Shown here piece by piece: positions 53,115 through 62,214 of a DNA stretch of 64,000 bases. The notes below the pieces were generated by a model. The model did no database searches. It saw nothing but the letters and a program-made list of their open reading frames with translations, and had not been told where the DNA came from. The position numbers and the translations under genes were made by a program. Source of the stretch: Lecanosticta acicola (Eukaryota; Ascomycota; Dothideomycetes; Mycosphaerellales; Mycosphaerellaceae); contig CAVMBE010000101.1 in the NCBI GenBank assembly GCA_963674455.1, positions 27,352 through 91,351 of the forward strand, given 5' to 3'. Each line of letters starts with the position of its first letter. Position 1 is the stretch's first letter.

Positions 53115-54860
53115 TTTTTATACTTACATTGAGTTTGATGATGGCTCTGATTGAACGCTGTCCAAAGGCTTGACACATGCTAATCATACATTATTTTTCA
53201 TATACTTCTTTTTTCTTATACGAGAAAAGTATTTATAATCTTGAAAAGTAAGGTGGTGTAAAGGTGAGTATTATATGTTTACTGCCTTAAAGTAAGGAAA
53301 AATAAAAAATTCCTTATAAAACTAAAAAGATTAATATACAGTCTTTTTAAATTAAAGAAGAAATCTCTTCGCTTTAAGATGTTTACAATATTATCAAGTA
53401 GTAGTAGTTAAGGTCGAGGCTTAACTAGCTTGCACTTGTAGCCATAACTGAGAGGTTTATTGGCCACATTGGGTCTGAAATAACCCCAATACGTACAGTA
53501 CAGCAGTGAGGAATTTTGGTCAATGGCCTAACGGCCGAACCAGCAATTTGGGGGAATATATGTTACTATATGAGTATGGGTATACGGTAAGATTCTTACT
53601 GTACCAATTGATTTAGTCAAATATAGTTCTAAATAGGAGATTGATAATGACAGACTTCTATTTACATGTCTCGACCAATTCTTGTGCCAGCAGTCGCGGC
53701 AACACAAGTGAGACTAGTGTTATTCATCTTTATTGGGTTTAAAGGGTACCTAGACGGCATATTCAGCCCCAAAAGGGTACAGTCATGCTAGAGTTTAATG
53801 GGAGAGGTAGATATTAGAACTATTGGTGTAGAGATGAAATTCTTTGATACTAATGGGATGTATAATGGCGAAGACAATCCTCTATGTAAAAACTGACGTT
53901 GAGGGACGAAGGCTTGGGGAGCGAATAGGATTAGATACCCTAGTAGTCCAGGCAGAAAATTATGAGTGTCATAGACTAAAAATTTAATTAGTGTATAAAT
54001 GAAAGTGTAAGCACTCCACCTCAAGAGTAATGTGGCAACGCAGGAACTGAAATCATTAGACCGTTTCTGAAACCAGTAGTGAAGTATGTTATTTAATTCG
54101 ATAGTCCTCGAAAAACCTTACCACAATTTGAATGGTTACCTCTTTTTAGCAATATTTATCACAATAAGTATTACTCTTATAAGAAACGGCTTCTTATAAG
54201 TCTTTTTATATTTATCTTTTATTGCTAGTCTTTTTTATTGAAAAACTAAAATAAGATATCGTTGCCTTATGTAAGTATTATTCATAAAGAGCAGCTTTTA
54301 ATAACTTACCTTAAGTTTACATTAGTTTACTTAAGTGTACTAGAGGTAATTACAAGCGTTGCACGGCTGTCTTCAGCTAATGTCGTGAGATTTTGGTTAG
54401 ATCCATTAAATCAGCGTAAACCCTTGTCCATGTATTATTGGGCCTCTACCGTTATAACTGGTATAGTATCAGGGACCAAGACAAGTCATCATGACCTTAA
54501 TATTGTGGGCTATAGACGTGCCACATAGATCTGGACAAAGAGAGGCAAGAATGCGAATACTAGCAAATCTCTAAAAACAGAATAGAAAATGGATTGTAGT
54601 CTGAAACTCGACTGCATGAAAAAGGAATTACTAGTAATCGTGAGTCACCACATCACGGTGGATTTAATCTCAGATAGGTACTAACCACTCGTCAGGCGCT
54701 GAAAGGAGTATGCGCAATAAGTTTGGTTTTATGTAGATTTTTATAAAAAACAATTAGGTAAGACTTTATGTAAAATTTTCGTATGCGTGACTTTGATTGG
54801 TGTTAAGTCGAAATACGGTTCGTGTAGTGGAAATTGCACGGGTTTAATTAATATTAACTA
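53115..54860 (+). rRNA. rns: Small subunit ribosomal RNA
   Basis: 5' landmark GAGTTTGATGATGGCTCTGA at 53131; also GAGGAATTTTGGTCAATGG, the 530 loop GTGCCAGCAGTCGCGG (53681), TTGGGTTTAAAGGGT, AGATACCCTAGTAGTC (53932), the decoding-site end with GTCGAAATACGGTTCG near 54810. An AT-rich expansion sits at 54150-54280. No intron. Ends approximate. Confidence 0.92.
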
Positions 54861-54960
54861 TACCCCTTACATTAATAAAAAAAAGTTTTTTCTTTTTAGA
54901 AAAAAAATTATCATTCAGAGCGAAATATTTTTAATATTTAAATATAAGTTACATTCTTAG

Positions 54961-55116
54961 ATGGGAAAAATAACAACAGGGATTTTTATTATAGTTGTTA
55001 TTTATATAGGGAGTTTATCAGGTCCTTTTACCGATAAGGAAATGAGAAACAAGGTAACAGCAGCCCTTTCCCACACCGATTTTTATAGCATTAAGGAAAG
55101 CGACAAGCATGCATAA
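54961..55116 (+). CDS. ORF51, small membrane-anchored peptide candidate
   Basis: ATG 54961, TAA 55114-55116, 51 codons. N-terminal hydrophobic segment I-F-I-I-V-V-I-Y-I-G-S-L followed by a polar, charged tail (T-D-K-E-M-R-N-K-V ... S-D-K-H-A). GC content of the tail is high for this genome. Unknown family. The first gene-like feature after rns. Confidence 0.4.
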   Translation: MGKITTGIFIIVVIYIGSLSGPFTDKEMRNKVTAALSHTDFYSIKESDKHA

Positions 55117-55147
55117 ATTAATTATGTAATAATAAAATTTTTTTTTT

Positions 55148-55225
55148 ACACACAAAGTATAGCTATACTTGGTCCAGAATAAGCTATAGGATTAGGTATA
55201 CTGGTTTTTATAGATTAAGAGAAAA
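55148..55225 (+). pseudogene. Degraded nad4L 3' fragment
   Basis: Matches the end of nad4L (58375-58450) with TAA replacing the Ser codon in the G-A-E-S-A-I-G motif: the copy reads A-I-A/I-L-G-P-E-stop-A-I-G-L-G-I-L-V. Ends at AGATTAAGAGAAAAAGG. Confidence 0.75.
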
Positions 55226-55250
55226 AGGGATAATAACAGATTAAAATAAC

Positions 55251-55700
55251 ATGAGATACTTTAAAGCTTTAAATAGTAGTATAAGACAGATAACACAAGG
55301 AAACAACACACAAGAACATGTAACTGCTAGACCAGGATTAGGTTTAGCAAGACATTACTTTCCACGAGATAAGTTTGCTATATCTGCAGAACAAATTAAA
55401 GAAGGTACAAATAAAAGAAGGATTGAAAAGTTTGTAGTAAAAAAAAAAAATGACAACTTCATTCCCCATTGTTTTGTAGAATTTAAGAGTTTAGTTTATA
55501 AGTCTATTGACCAAATACCTGACAAACTTTACAAACCTCTTTTTATTGCTATTGATAATACGGTAAATATCACAGGTGCCAGTTTTTCTATATTTATGAT
55601 AGCTCTACGAGGTACTATAGTAGCCTTTTATATTTACTATAACTTTCATTCTTTGCTAGACCAGTATAATATACACCATTATAAAAAAATTATATTATAG
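55251..55700 (+). CDS. ORF149, protein with V-E-F-K and A-L-R-G-T motifs, C-terminus probably frameshifted
   Basis: ATG 55251, TAG 55698-55700. Contains I-P-H-C-F-V-E-F-K-S-L and, 45 residues later, I-A-L-R-G-T-I-V-A-F-Y-I-Y-Y-N-F-H-S. I recall similar hypothetical proteins in fungal mitochondrial genomes with F-V-E-V-K-S-L and A-M-K-G-T-K-I-A-F. The E-x-K after a hydrophobic strand suggests a PD-(D/E)xK nuclease fold (inference). The ORF at 62900-63577 has the same motif pair. An open stretch in another frame (about 55712-55873, F-Y-V-Y-S-H-V-K-L-A-F-F-K-E-N) follows directly and probably is the rest of the protein, so the gene may be broken. It starts just after a nad4L fragment. Confidence 0.55.
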   Translation: MRYFKALNSSIRQITQGNNTQEHVTARPGLGLARHYFPRDKFAISAEQIKEGTNKRRIEKFVVKKKNDNFIPHCFVEFKSLVYKSIDQIPDKLYKPLFIAIDNTVNITGASFSIFMIALRGTIVAFYIYYNFHSLLDQYNIHHYKKIIL

Positions 55701-56000
55701 AACGAAAAAAACGAAAAATTTTTTATGTTTACTCTCATGTCAAATTAGCTTTTTTTAAAGAAAATATTTATGAAAGATGTTTGTCTAAGGCATCATCTTT
55801 TAAAACTAGTAGTGAAGATTTAGAGAGAATAGGAGCAATGAAAACCAAGGATATTGATAATCCTTATGTTTAAAGAAAAAAAAAAGACCTATTAGATCAA
55901 AATCACCAAGCGCTAATTTAGAAAAAGGCGAGGGGACATCCATAACTTATTTAAGTATATGCAAGATGTTTCGTTTGCTGCTATGTTATTTTAAAAATAA

Positions 56001-56081
56001 TCCGAGTGCTGGAATTGGTAGACAGGGAAAATTTAAGCTTTTCTGACCATACGTCGTGAACGTTCAAGTCGTTTCTCGGAT
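56001..56081 (+). tRNA. trnL: tRNA-Leu(UAA)
   Basis: Class II, acceptor TCCGAGT/TCTCGGA, anticodon loop TTTAAGC (TAA). Confidence 0.9.
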
Positions 56082-56212
56082 AAAACTATGTTTATATTGT
56101 ATTATTATCTATATTTATTAATTTATATAATAATATAAATATTATTAACAGTGTGAGAATCTACTATACTTTTTCACTTAAAAAAACATAGTTAAATTAC
56201 ATCATAAATTAA

Positions 56213-56284
56213 GACCCACTAGTCAAGCGGTTAAGACATAATGTTTTCACCATTACATCTTGGGTTCGAATCCCAAGTGGGTTA
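56213..56284 (+). tRNA. trnE: tRNA-Glu(UUC)
   Basis: Acceptor GACCCAC/GTGGGTT, anticodon loop TTTTCAC (TTC), T-arm TGGGTTCGAATCCCA. Confidence 0.93.
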
Positions 56285-56764
56285 CACCCTTAGGTGAATT
56301 TACAGATATTAAGATTTTTTTAATATCTGTCTCTATGTTATTATTACTCTAAACTGCCCTTACTTTAAGACGAAATAAGTTTATCTTGTTTTCAATAATA
56401 GCGCTAAAGAGTTTATTTTTAGCAAGTTTTCTAGAATATAATAACATAAGACCGTTAGGTAAATTTATCGGTGTATAGGTAGGTCTGTTCAGCATAACAA
56501 CCTTCCTTCAATTATTATAAGATTGGTTTACTTATACCATATATTTTTTTTTCTCCTTTTTGCTTATATTAGGTTAAATATACGTTATATATATAATAGC
56601 TATAGCTGGTATACAATCATCTATTAGATTTAACAAACTAGTTATATTTAATTAAAAAAAAATATCGCGAAAAAATACATATTAATTATTACAAAGATAC
56701 AAAACAATATATGATATCATATAAATACTAAGGGCCATTTGCCTAAATTGAAAAAGTATTTTTT
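56285..56764. other. Intergenic region with a second nad4L scrap
   Basis: Near 56594-56640 the sequence AATAGCTATAGCTGGTATAC matches nad4L at 58380-58397 and then diverges. Otherwise AT-rich with no gene. Confidence 0.5.
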
Positions 56765-56950
56765 TTTTTTACGTCTCCAGAGTGCCTTACAATATGCTTA
56801 ATTATATTATTATACTTACAGTACAACTTTCTATGTGATCCCTTCTAAAAGGACAGTATAAGAAATTCACAATAAATACAAGTTGTGTAAATCTATTCTT
56901 TTTAATATTATATTCTTGTATTTAATTGTTGCGAAAACAAATAAAATAAT
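56765..56950 (+). repeat. cox1-leader-like block, copy C (in front of ORF227)
   Basis: Reverse complement of 22455-22650 with very few differences, up to the ATG. Includes ATACAAGTTGTGTAAATCTA and TTGTATTTAATTGTTGCGAA. Confidence 0.9.
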
Positions 56951-57634
56951 ATGTTGCTATCTGCAAAAATTATTACAACAGGACTAACTACAATAGGGTT
57001 AAAAGCAGCACAATTTTCAACATCAGCAAAATCCTCGCTTGACAGCAATGACCAACCAGGGTCTGAAGATGACAAAACGAAAAGTTCATATTCTACTCTA
57101 TCTAAGGAGCAACTTACGGGAAAATTAGAGGAAAATAAAGGAAAAGCTGTTAGAAACATGGAAGAGTTTGATAAAGCGGTTTCTTCAATAAACAAATTAT
57201 GGAAAAATGCCCGTTTTTTCTGATCAAAATACAGTGGACTAATATCGGAGCAAGCTAGACAAAATGGTAATAGCGCCACTCCCTATGATAATAATAATGT
57301 TAAGCCTTCTTCTGAATTTAGCGAAGAAGAAAAGAGTTTATTTCATATAAACCGTAAACAACAGTTTACTGCTTCTCATATAGCAAAAATGAGAATACTT
57401 CTCTCTAATCCTGATATGTTAAGTAAAGCTAGTAAAACTGCTATCGAAAGAAATATTGCCTCACAAGAGGAAAATAATGAAAAGCTTGGTAAGATAGCAG
57501 ACAATATAGCAGAACCTACTGAAGAAAACAGTAAGATTAGAAGAGAATTACGTAGCAGGGGGGAGTTTTTTACGCATGATCTTACTACTCTTAATGAAGA
57601 GATGCCTGATCACTTTGGGCCAGAGTCTGAATAA
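56951..57634 (+). CDS. ORF227, paralog of ORF325 with atp9-like start
   Basis: 227-codon code-4 ORF, ATG 56951, TAA 57632-57634, TGA-Trp at 57221. Residues 1-16 (M-L-L-S-A-K-I-I-T-T-G-L-T-T-I-G) derive from Atp9; A-A-Q-F-S-T-S-A-K follows at once, without the 24-aa repeats of ORF325. The rest is charged and probably coiled (K-L-E-E-N-K-G-K, E-E-E-K-S-L-F-H-I-N), ending E-E-M-P-D-H-F-G-P-E-S-E. The Trp-TGA and several blocks align with ORF325. Two paralogs open over 200 codons with different lengths and shared ends indicate selection for protein. Function unknown. Confidence 0.78.
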
Positions 57635-57985
57635 GTACTGGTTCCACATATAATTATAGCTCTTTTTACTTACCAGCCCCTTGCAAACGCTTTTATATTC
57701 GTAGGGGTATTAGGTTTTTTTATAAATAATGGTTTTCTTATTTGTAATGGGATTTTAAGGCTAAATTTACATACATGTATGTAAATTTTTTGTAGTTTTA
57801 TTATCTTATGTGTATTATTAGTAATATACATTTTTTATTACAGACCCTTCATATTCCTAGATATGAACTTTTTTTTTTAGAAACATATGATATATATTGC
57901 AAAATATTTTTATCGTTCATGTAATGTTTTATGACTTAAATGTATATTATACTTTTCTTTTTTTTTTTGTTAAAAAAAAAAAAAA
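57635..57985. other. Region between ORF227 and nad4L
   Basis: An open stretch at 57673-57780 reads L-T-Y-Q-P-L-A-N-A-F-I-F-V-G-V-L-G-F, possibly a nad4L-like scrap (weak). A 26-bp palindrome (AAATTTACATACATGTATGT..., 57767-57792) lies after it. A T run and an A/T run flank the pseudo-tRNA. Confidence 0.5.
57767..57792. terminator. Palindrome followed by T run
   Basis: Perfect inverted repeat with centre ACATGT and 13-bp arms, then TTTTTT. It could act as an RNA 3' end or processing hairpin; the functional call is inference. Confidence 0.4.
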
Positions 57986-58060
57986 GAGAGCTTAACTTAA
58001 CGGTAAAGTATGTGATCTTTAATAATTAAAATGTGAGTTAAAATATCACAGCTATTAAGT
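57986..58060 (+). pseudogene. Degraded tRNA-Lys copy
   Basis: Aligns with trnK (12613-12684) over its whole length in inverted orientation: GAGAGCTTAACTTAACGG is kept, but the anticodon arm reads GATCTTTAATAATTA, the T-arm is TGAGTTAAAATATCAC and the acceptor 3' side no longer pairs well. Unlikely to work as a tRNA. Confidence 0.8.
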
Positions 58061-58205
58061 AATTGTGGGATATTTCTTATATCATCTTTACTTTTTTCTT
58101 ATTTCTATCACCAAAGAAATAAAAAGAATGAAAAATTTACAATATAAAAAAAAGAGTTTTTATATCATGCCTATTTTTTTTAAGTTTTTATTAACAACAT
58201 TTTTT

Positions 58206-58472
58206 ATGAACTTATCTTTAATTTTTTTTCCGATAGGTATATTAGGTTTTGTTTTGAATAGAAAAAATATTATACTGATGCTTATAAGTATTGAAATTAT
58301 GTTATTAGCAATAACATTTTTATTAGTACATTGACCTAATTTTGATGACATATTGGGTCAAATATATTCTGTCTATACAATAGCTATAGCTGGTGCAGAA
58401 TCAGCTATTGGGCCAGAGATATTAGTTGCCTTCTATAGATTAAGAGGAAGTATTGTAATAAAAATTAAATAA
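58206..58472 (+). CDS. nad4L: NADH dehydrogenase subunit 4L
   Basis: Small membrane subunit of complex I, 88 aa from M-N-L-S-L-I-F-F-P-I-G at 58206 to TAA at 58470 (an upstream in-frame ATG at 58128 would add 26 residues). V-L-N-R-K-N-I-I-L-M-L-I-S-I-E-I-M-L-L and the G-A-E-S-A-I-G segment with the conserved Glu residues are clear. Oddities: L-V-H-W-P-N-F-D-D where L-V-S-S-x-N-F-D-D is usual, and A-I-G-P-E-I-L-V where A-I-G-L-G-I-L-V is usual. Its stop overlaps the next ATG by one base (TAATG), the arrangement fungi normally have with nad5, but the next ORF is not nad5. It might be a slightly diverged second copy. Confidence 0.85.
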
Positions 58473-59236
58473 TGTATTTTTTTCAAAAATTACCCGTTAT
58501 CGTTCCTGGTATAATAATTAAGCTCCAAGTAAATGCTATTAGTCTACAATATATGATACCATTAGTTATTTTTCTGTCGTCTATCTTAATTAACTACTAT
58601 ATATGTATAAAAAACGACACTAAACCTACTCTACGTTCTTTTATACTTTCTGTTACCATACCGCTATTAGTATATTGTTTATTACATTCTGATATTGCTG
58701 CTATTGCCATCTCTATACTACTTTCCGACTTAGCCCCTACTTTTACACCAGATAATAGTGGAGGAGGATCAAGTAGTAATACTAGTAATGCTAACACCGG
58801 CTCGACTGGCGGGAACAATGGAAATAATAGGGGTGGTGGTAGTAATAACGGAAATAATGGTAGAGGTAGTAATAGCAACAATATGTTAACTCCAGAGGAA
58901 AAGTCTAAATTATTACAGGATATGACATATAACTTGGATGTACAAAAAAAGATGACTGATGAACTTAATGAACTTAAGTTTAGAAAAAATATAAAATTTT
59001 ACATTGATCGCTTAGGTAATTTAGGTTTAGAGGTTCCATCTAATATTACAGATCAAGAATGTCAAACTATATCTGAAAAGGTTAGTAAAATAGACAATAT
59101 ATTAAGTAAAAAAATATATCAATATAAAACTTTAGAGGAAAAAGACCGTATTTATAATAACGGTTTGTGAGGTAACTCACAAAAAAATGATAAAAATATA
59201 TGTCTAAGAAATTACAATAATATATTTGAAAGATAA
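58472..59236 (+). CDS. ORF254, membrane protein with Gly-Asn-Ser linker, overlapping nad4L
   Basis: 254 codons, ATG overlapping the nad4L stop, TAA 59234-59236, TGA-Trp at 59168. Two or three N-terminal membrane segments (Y-M-I-P-L-V-I-F-L-S-S-I-L-I and F-I-L-S-V-T-I-P-L-L-V-Y-C-L-L), then about 45 residues of Gly, Asn, Ser and Thr (from D-N-S-G-G-G-S-S-S), then ~110 residues of charged, helical sequence (M-L-T-P-E-E-K-S-K-L-L-Q-D-M). In fungi the gene in this overlapping position is nad5, and this is not nad5. Same anchor-linker-domain design as ORF317. Translation is probably coupled to nad4L. Function unknown. Confidence 0.72.
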
Positions 59237-59329
59237 TATATTTTAAAGATAATATTCTTTCTTAATCTCTTCCTCTAAAAAAAAAATTAAAAATTAAGTC
59301 TTATCGCTTATATAATTATAGGTTTACAT

Positions 59330-59715
59330 TAGCTTGCTGATATATTCTACATATATTATACATTTTTTTATTCCCTTTGTAAATACCTAGAAAGTACGTT
59401 ACAATGTGCTTAATTATATTATTGTACTTTTTGTAGACCTTTTCTTCTTTTCGCCCTTGCCATTTTATAAAAAAAAAAAAAAAAAGCTATTATTTTTAAG
59501 TGCTCTTAATTTAAACACTTTATACTGATATACACTATTGTAAATAATATATCATATGTATATTATTGATAAATACTATAGTATTAAGTTAAGAAGCTGC
59601 TATGGCAAGAAAAAAAAGACATATAATAGTATAAGGAATTCACAATAAATACAAGTTGTGTAAATCTATTCTTTTTAATATTATATTTTTGTATTTAATT
59701 GTTGCGAGAATTCAT
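59330..59715 (+). repeat. cox1-leader block, copy D (in front of ORF177 paralog)
   Basis: Inverted copy of 30355-30735 over about 380 bp, including TAAGAAGCTGCTATGGCAAG (59591) and ATACAAGTTGTGTAAATCTA (59650). Ends at GAGAATTCATTTTTGTTTAA, in the cox1 leader just before the cox1 coding region. Confidence 0.9.
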
Positions 59716-59739
59716 TTTTGTTTAATTACCACTAGATAT

Positions 59740-60290
59740 ACAAATTACAATACTAGGGTTTCACTTAGAGCTCGTCCTTCACCTCTGTGTAGAAGGCTAG
59801 GCTTACTTCGTAAGCAAGAACAGCATAAACAACTGTTATTTAAACAACTAATAAGTATAGGATTCAGTACTACTAAAGCGCTTAATGCAATAGATTCACA
59901 GAATGGGTCGAAGTTGGACAATAGTGAGGAAATAACTGAGATCTTCAAAGATAATAAGCAAGGGGCGCTGCAGTATTTTTCAGAGAAAGAAGCTTCCATT
60001 AAAAAAAGTTTTAATCAAGACTCCAATTCTGCTGCAGCTTCTGGGGTTTCTGCTAGGGAATTGGACGGATGACTTGGTCAACATAAACAAATGATGACCG
60101 AGTTTGAAGAGCAGGTTACTGCTGTTTGTGACAAGATCGGGGCTGAACTTCCTGAAAAGTACAGGGGTGCTGAAAGTCCATCGGTTGAGGTAGCCGAGGG
60201 ACAAAATGTACAGGGGAAAAAGAGTTTAAACAGGACTCTTCCGATGTACAACAAACGGATTTTACGGGATTTGAACCGTTCGACGATTAG
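59740..60290 (+). pseudogene. Frameshifted paralog of ORF177
   Basis: Aligns with ORF177 from H-K-Q-L-L-F-K-Q-L through F-S-T-T, N-S-E-E-I-T-E-I-F, S-E-K-E-A-S-I-K-K-S-F-N-Q-D and V-A-E-G-Q-N-V-Q-G. Trp at the ORF177 TGA position is also TGA (60072). At 60232-60235 it has GGGG where ORF177 has GGGGG, so the acidic tail falls out of frame; the alternative frame stays open only to 60327. No ATG precedes the conserved part; translation would need a non-ATG start. Sits between a cox1 leader copy and a cox1 3'-end copy, as if it replaced the body of a cox1 gene. Confidence 0.72.
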
Positions 60291-60375
60291 TGTAATTTAC
60301 TTTAGTTTTTTAGTATGTTATCTATAGACTCCGTTTTTTTTAGCTATTAGGTTTTTTTACGGTTATAATATATAA

Positions 60376-60816
60376 TAGAAGAATAAGTGACTATCTTAAC
60401 GCATTTGCGGGATAAAATTTAGTAAGTAGCTTTGGTTCAATTATTTCTGTAGTGGCTACATGACTATTTCTACAGATAGTTTACCTTCAATTAGTTAAAG
60501 GTAAAAGTGTGTCAAGATATCCTTGACTTACACCTCAATTTTATACAGATTTCTTACAAGCCTTACTAAGCAGAGCATATGCAAGCTTAGAATGAGCATT
60601 AAATTCTCCTCCTAAACCTCACGCTTTTTTAAATTTACCTCTACAAAGTAACCTATTTTAAGGGTTTAATTTTATGCCCTCTTTTTTTTATTAACTGCGT
60701 GCTTTATAGTAGTTTAAGTATTCTTAATTTACTTCTTGGCTATTAGTCCTAAGTAGTGTATACTTGGTACGTTTAAATGACACTTCACATTTAACTTATT
60801 TAATTTTTTATTAGAG
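60376..60816 (+). pseudogene. Duplicated cox1 3' end
   Basis: Inverted copy of 17843-18290: last ~95 cox1 codons (A-F-A-G ... [10 protein letters not shown]) plus 3' flank. The Trp TGA after A-F-A-G is TAA here, and L-T replaces P-D-A, so the copy is not coding. The 3' flank is almost unchanged, which points to recent exchange or constraint on the 3' processing signal. Confidence 0.88.
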
Positions 60817-61029
60817 TTTTCCATACAGAAAAACAAGAACTGTTGTATGAAGCCATTACAAACGTCCATATAGGTGTTATTAGGATTTTCATTAAGTTAT
60901 ATATTAATTTTTTCATATTTTATTTAACAATAAAGAAGAAAACACGTATTATTTTTTTTTTCTTTTTTCTCTTTTTTCCTTTTTTCTCTTTCCCTTTTTT
61001 CTATTTTTTTTTCTAAGTAAATAAAAAAA

Positions 61030-61102
61030 GCCTGAAAAGCTCAATTGGTTGAGCGGAGCTCTGAAGATGCTTAGGTTATAAGTTCGAATCTTATTTCAGG
61101 CA
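61030..61102 (+). tRNA. trnF: tRNA-Phe(GAA)
   Basis: Acceptor GCCTGAA/TTCAGGC, anticodon loop CTGAAGA (GAA). Confidence 0.9.
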
Positions 61103-61348
61103 AAAATTTTTTTTCATATATAACTTACTAATTACATAAAAAAACAATTAGGTAATAATTCACTTAATAACTTTTTATTTTTATACATAAACGTTTTTAG
61201 AAAAACGCTTAAAAGAATAAGCGCATAACAGTATATTGTTATATATAATACATTACTTTTATTTTTATACCTTATTATCACCTATATTTTTTTTCAAGCG
61301 ACAAAAAGTAGAGTAATAGAAAAAAGGAAAACTAGAGAGATATGTAAA

Positions 61349-61428
61349 GGTAATGCTGGAATTGGTAGACAGGAATAGCTTAGGACTATTTGATCAATAA
61401 TCATATCCGTTCGAGTCGGATTTACCTT
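61349..61428 (+). tRNA. trnL: tRNA-Leu(UAG)
   Basis: Class II, acceptor GGTAATG/TTTACC, anticodon loop CTTAGGA (TAG). Confidence 0.9.
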
Positions 61429-61666
61429 AACTGCTATCCTCTATTAGCTTTGGTTGACATGTTAAACCACGTCACATCGTTATTTTTTTTTTTCTGGCAA
61501 AGGCCCTTTCTCTCGACATAGCACAAAAAGAAAAAAATAATATGTATAGGGGCGATACAAATTGTAGTTACATATTTGGATATCCACGTCCTTTATGTCT
61601 TACAATGACCGTGTATTGGTGTCGACTTGGTAAATGTGGAGCGGTACGTATAATAACAAGTTTAAA

Positions 61667-61739
61667 TATGTTGTAGACTAATCGGTAAGTCATAAATTTT
61701 TGGTATTTACTCATGAGTGTTCGAATCACTCCAACATAA
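61667..61739 (+). tRNA. trnQ: tRNA-Gln(UUG)
   Basis: Acceptor TATGTTG/CAACATA, anticodon loop TTTTGGT (TTG). Confidence 0.9.
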
Positions 61740-61740
61740 C

Positions 61741-62214
61741 ATGTTCACACAATTAACATTAATTATTATTCCAAACGCCTTATTTATACGAGACAAATCA
61801 CTATGTTACACTATTATAACTAATTATTATACATGTGTATTAAACTTTTTAAATGTTCTTTATAGCCAAGAAGTTGTAATTACTATAATGTTTACTATTG
61901 CAATTTTTACCTTTTTACCGTATTTGTATAAGAAGGGATAGTTAAAAAAGTTGCTTGTAATAAATTTTTATTGTTATTACCTTTACAATTTTAATATAGA
62001 TATACATTATTCAGGGTTAAGTTATCTTTATTCAAGTATGCTTATATATTTGTCATTTCTAACCTTTATATTAATTTTAATAAATAAAAGGAATACTAGT
62101 AGCTTTTTTGAGGATTCAAAAAAAATGTATACTTATTATGCCCAAAGAATACTGGGTAATTATAACATTAACTTTTTTTATAATTATAGAATTAAAAGGG
62201 TCGATATTAATTAA
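61741..62214 (+). pseudogene. Broken membrane ORF after trnQ, possible nad2-like start
   Basis: ATG 61741, first stop TAG 61939-61941, then the same frame stays open from 61942 to TAA 62212-62214. The start M-F-T-Q-L-T-L-I-I-I-P-N-A-L-F-I-R-D-K-S resembles the first ~20 residues of fungal Nad2 (N-A-V-T-L-R-R-D-x-S), after which it diverges; this is a weak call. The remainder is hydrophobic (Y-L-Y-S-S-M-L-I-Y-L-S-F-L-T-F-I). Its end overlaps the next ORF in another frame near an A8 run (62119), so a frameshift may have split one gene. Confidence 0.4.

Noticed and set aside
53788..54528. ORFs on both strands within 53.8-54.5 kb
   Set aside because: They lie inside rns.
53115..54860. Group I intron in rns
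   Set aside because: Conserved blocks follow each other at normal spacing apart from a short AT-rich expansion at 54150-54280; no intron core motifs.
58597..58881. Minus-strand 94-aa Pro/Leu-rich ORF
   Set aside because: Antisense of the Gly/Asn/Ser linker of ORF254.
58472..59236. nad5 at the position following nad4L
   Set aside because: Sequence shows none of the Nad5 motifs; it has a low-complexity linker and a short helical domain instead.
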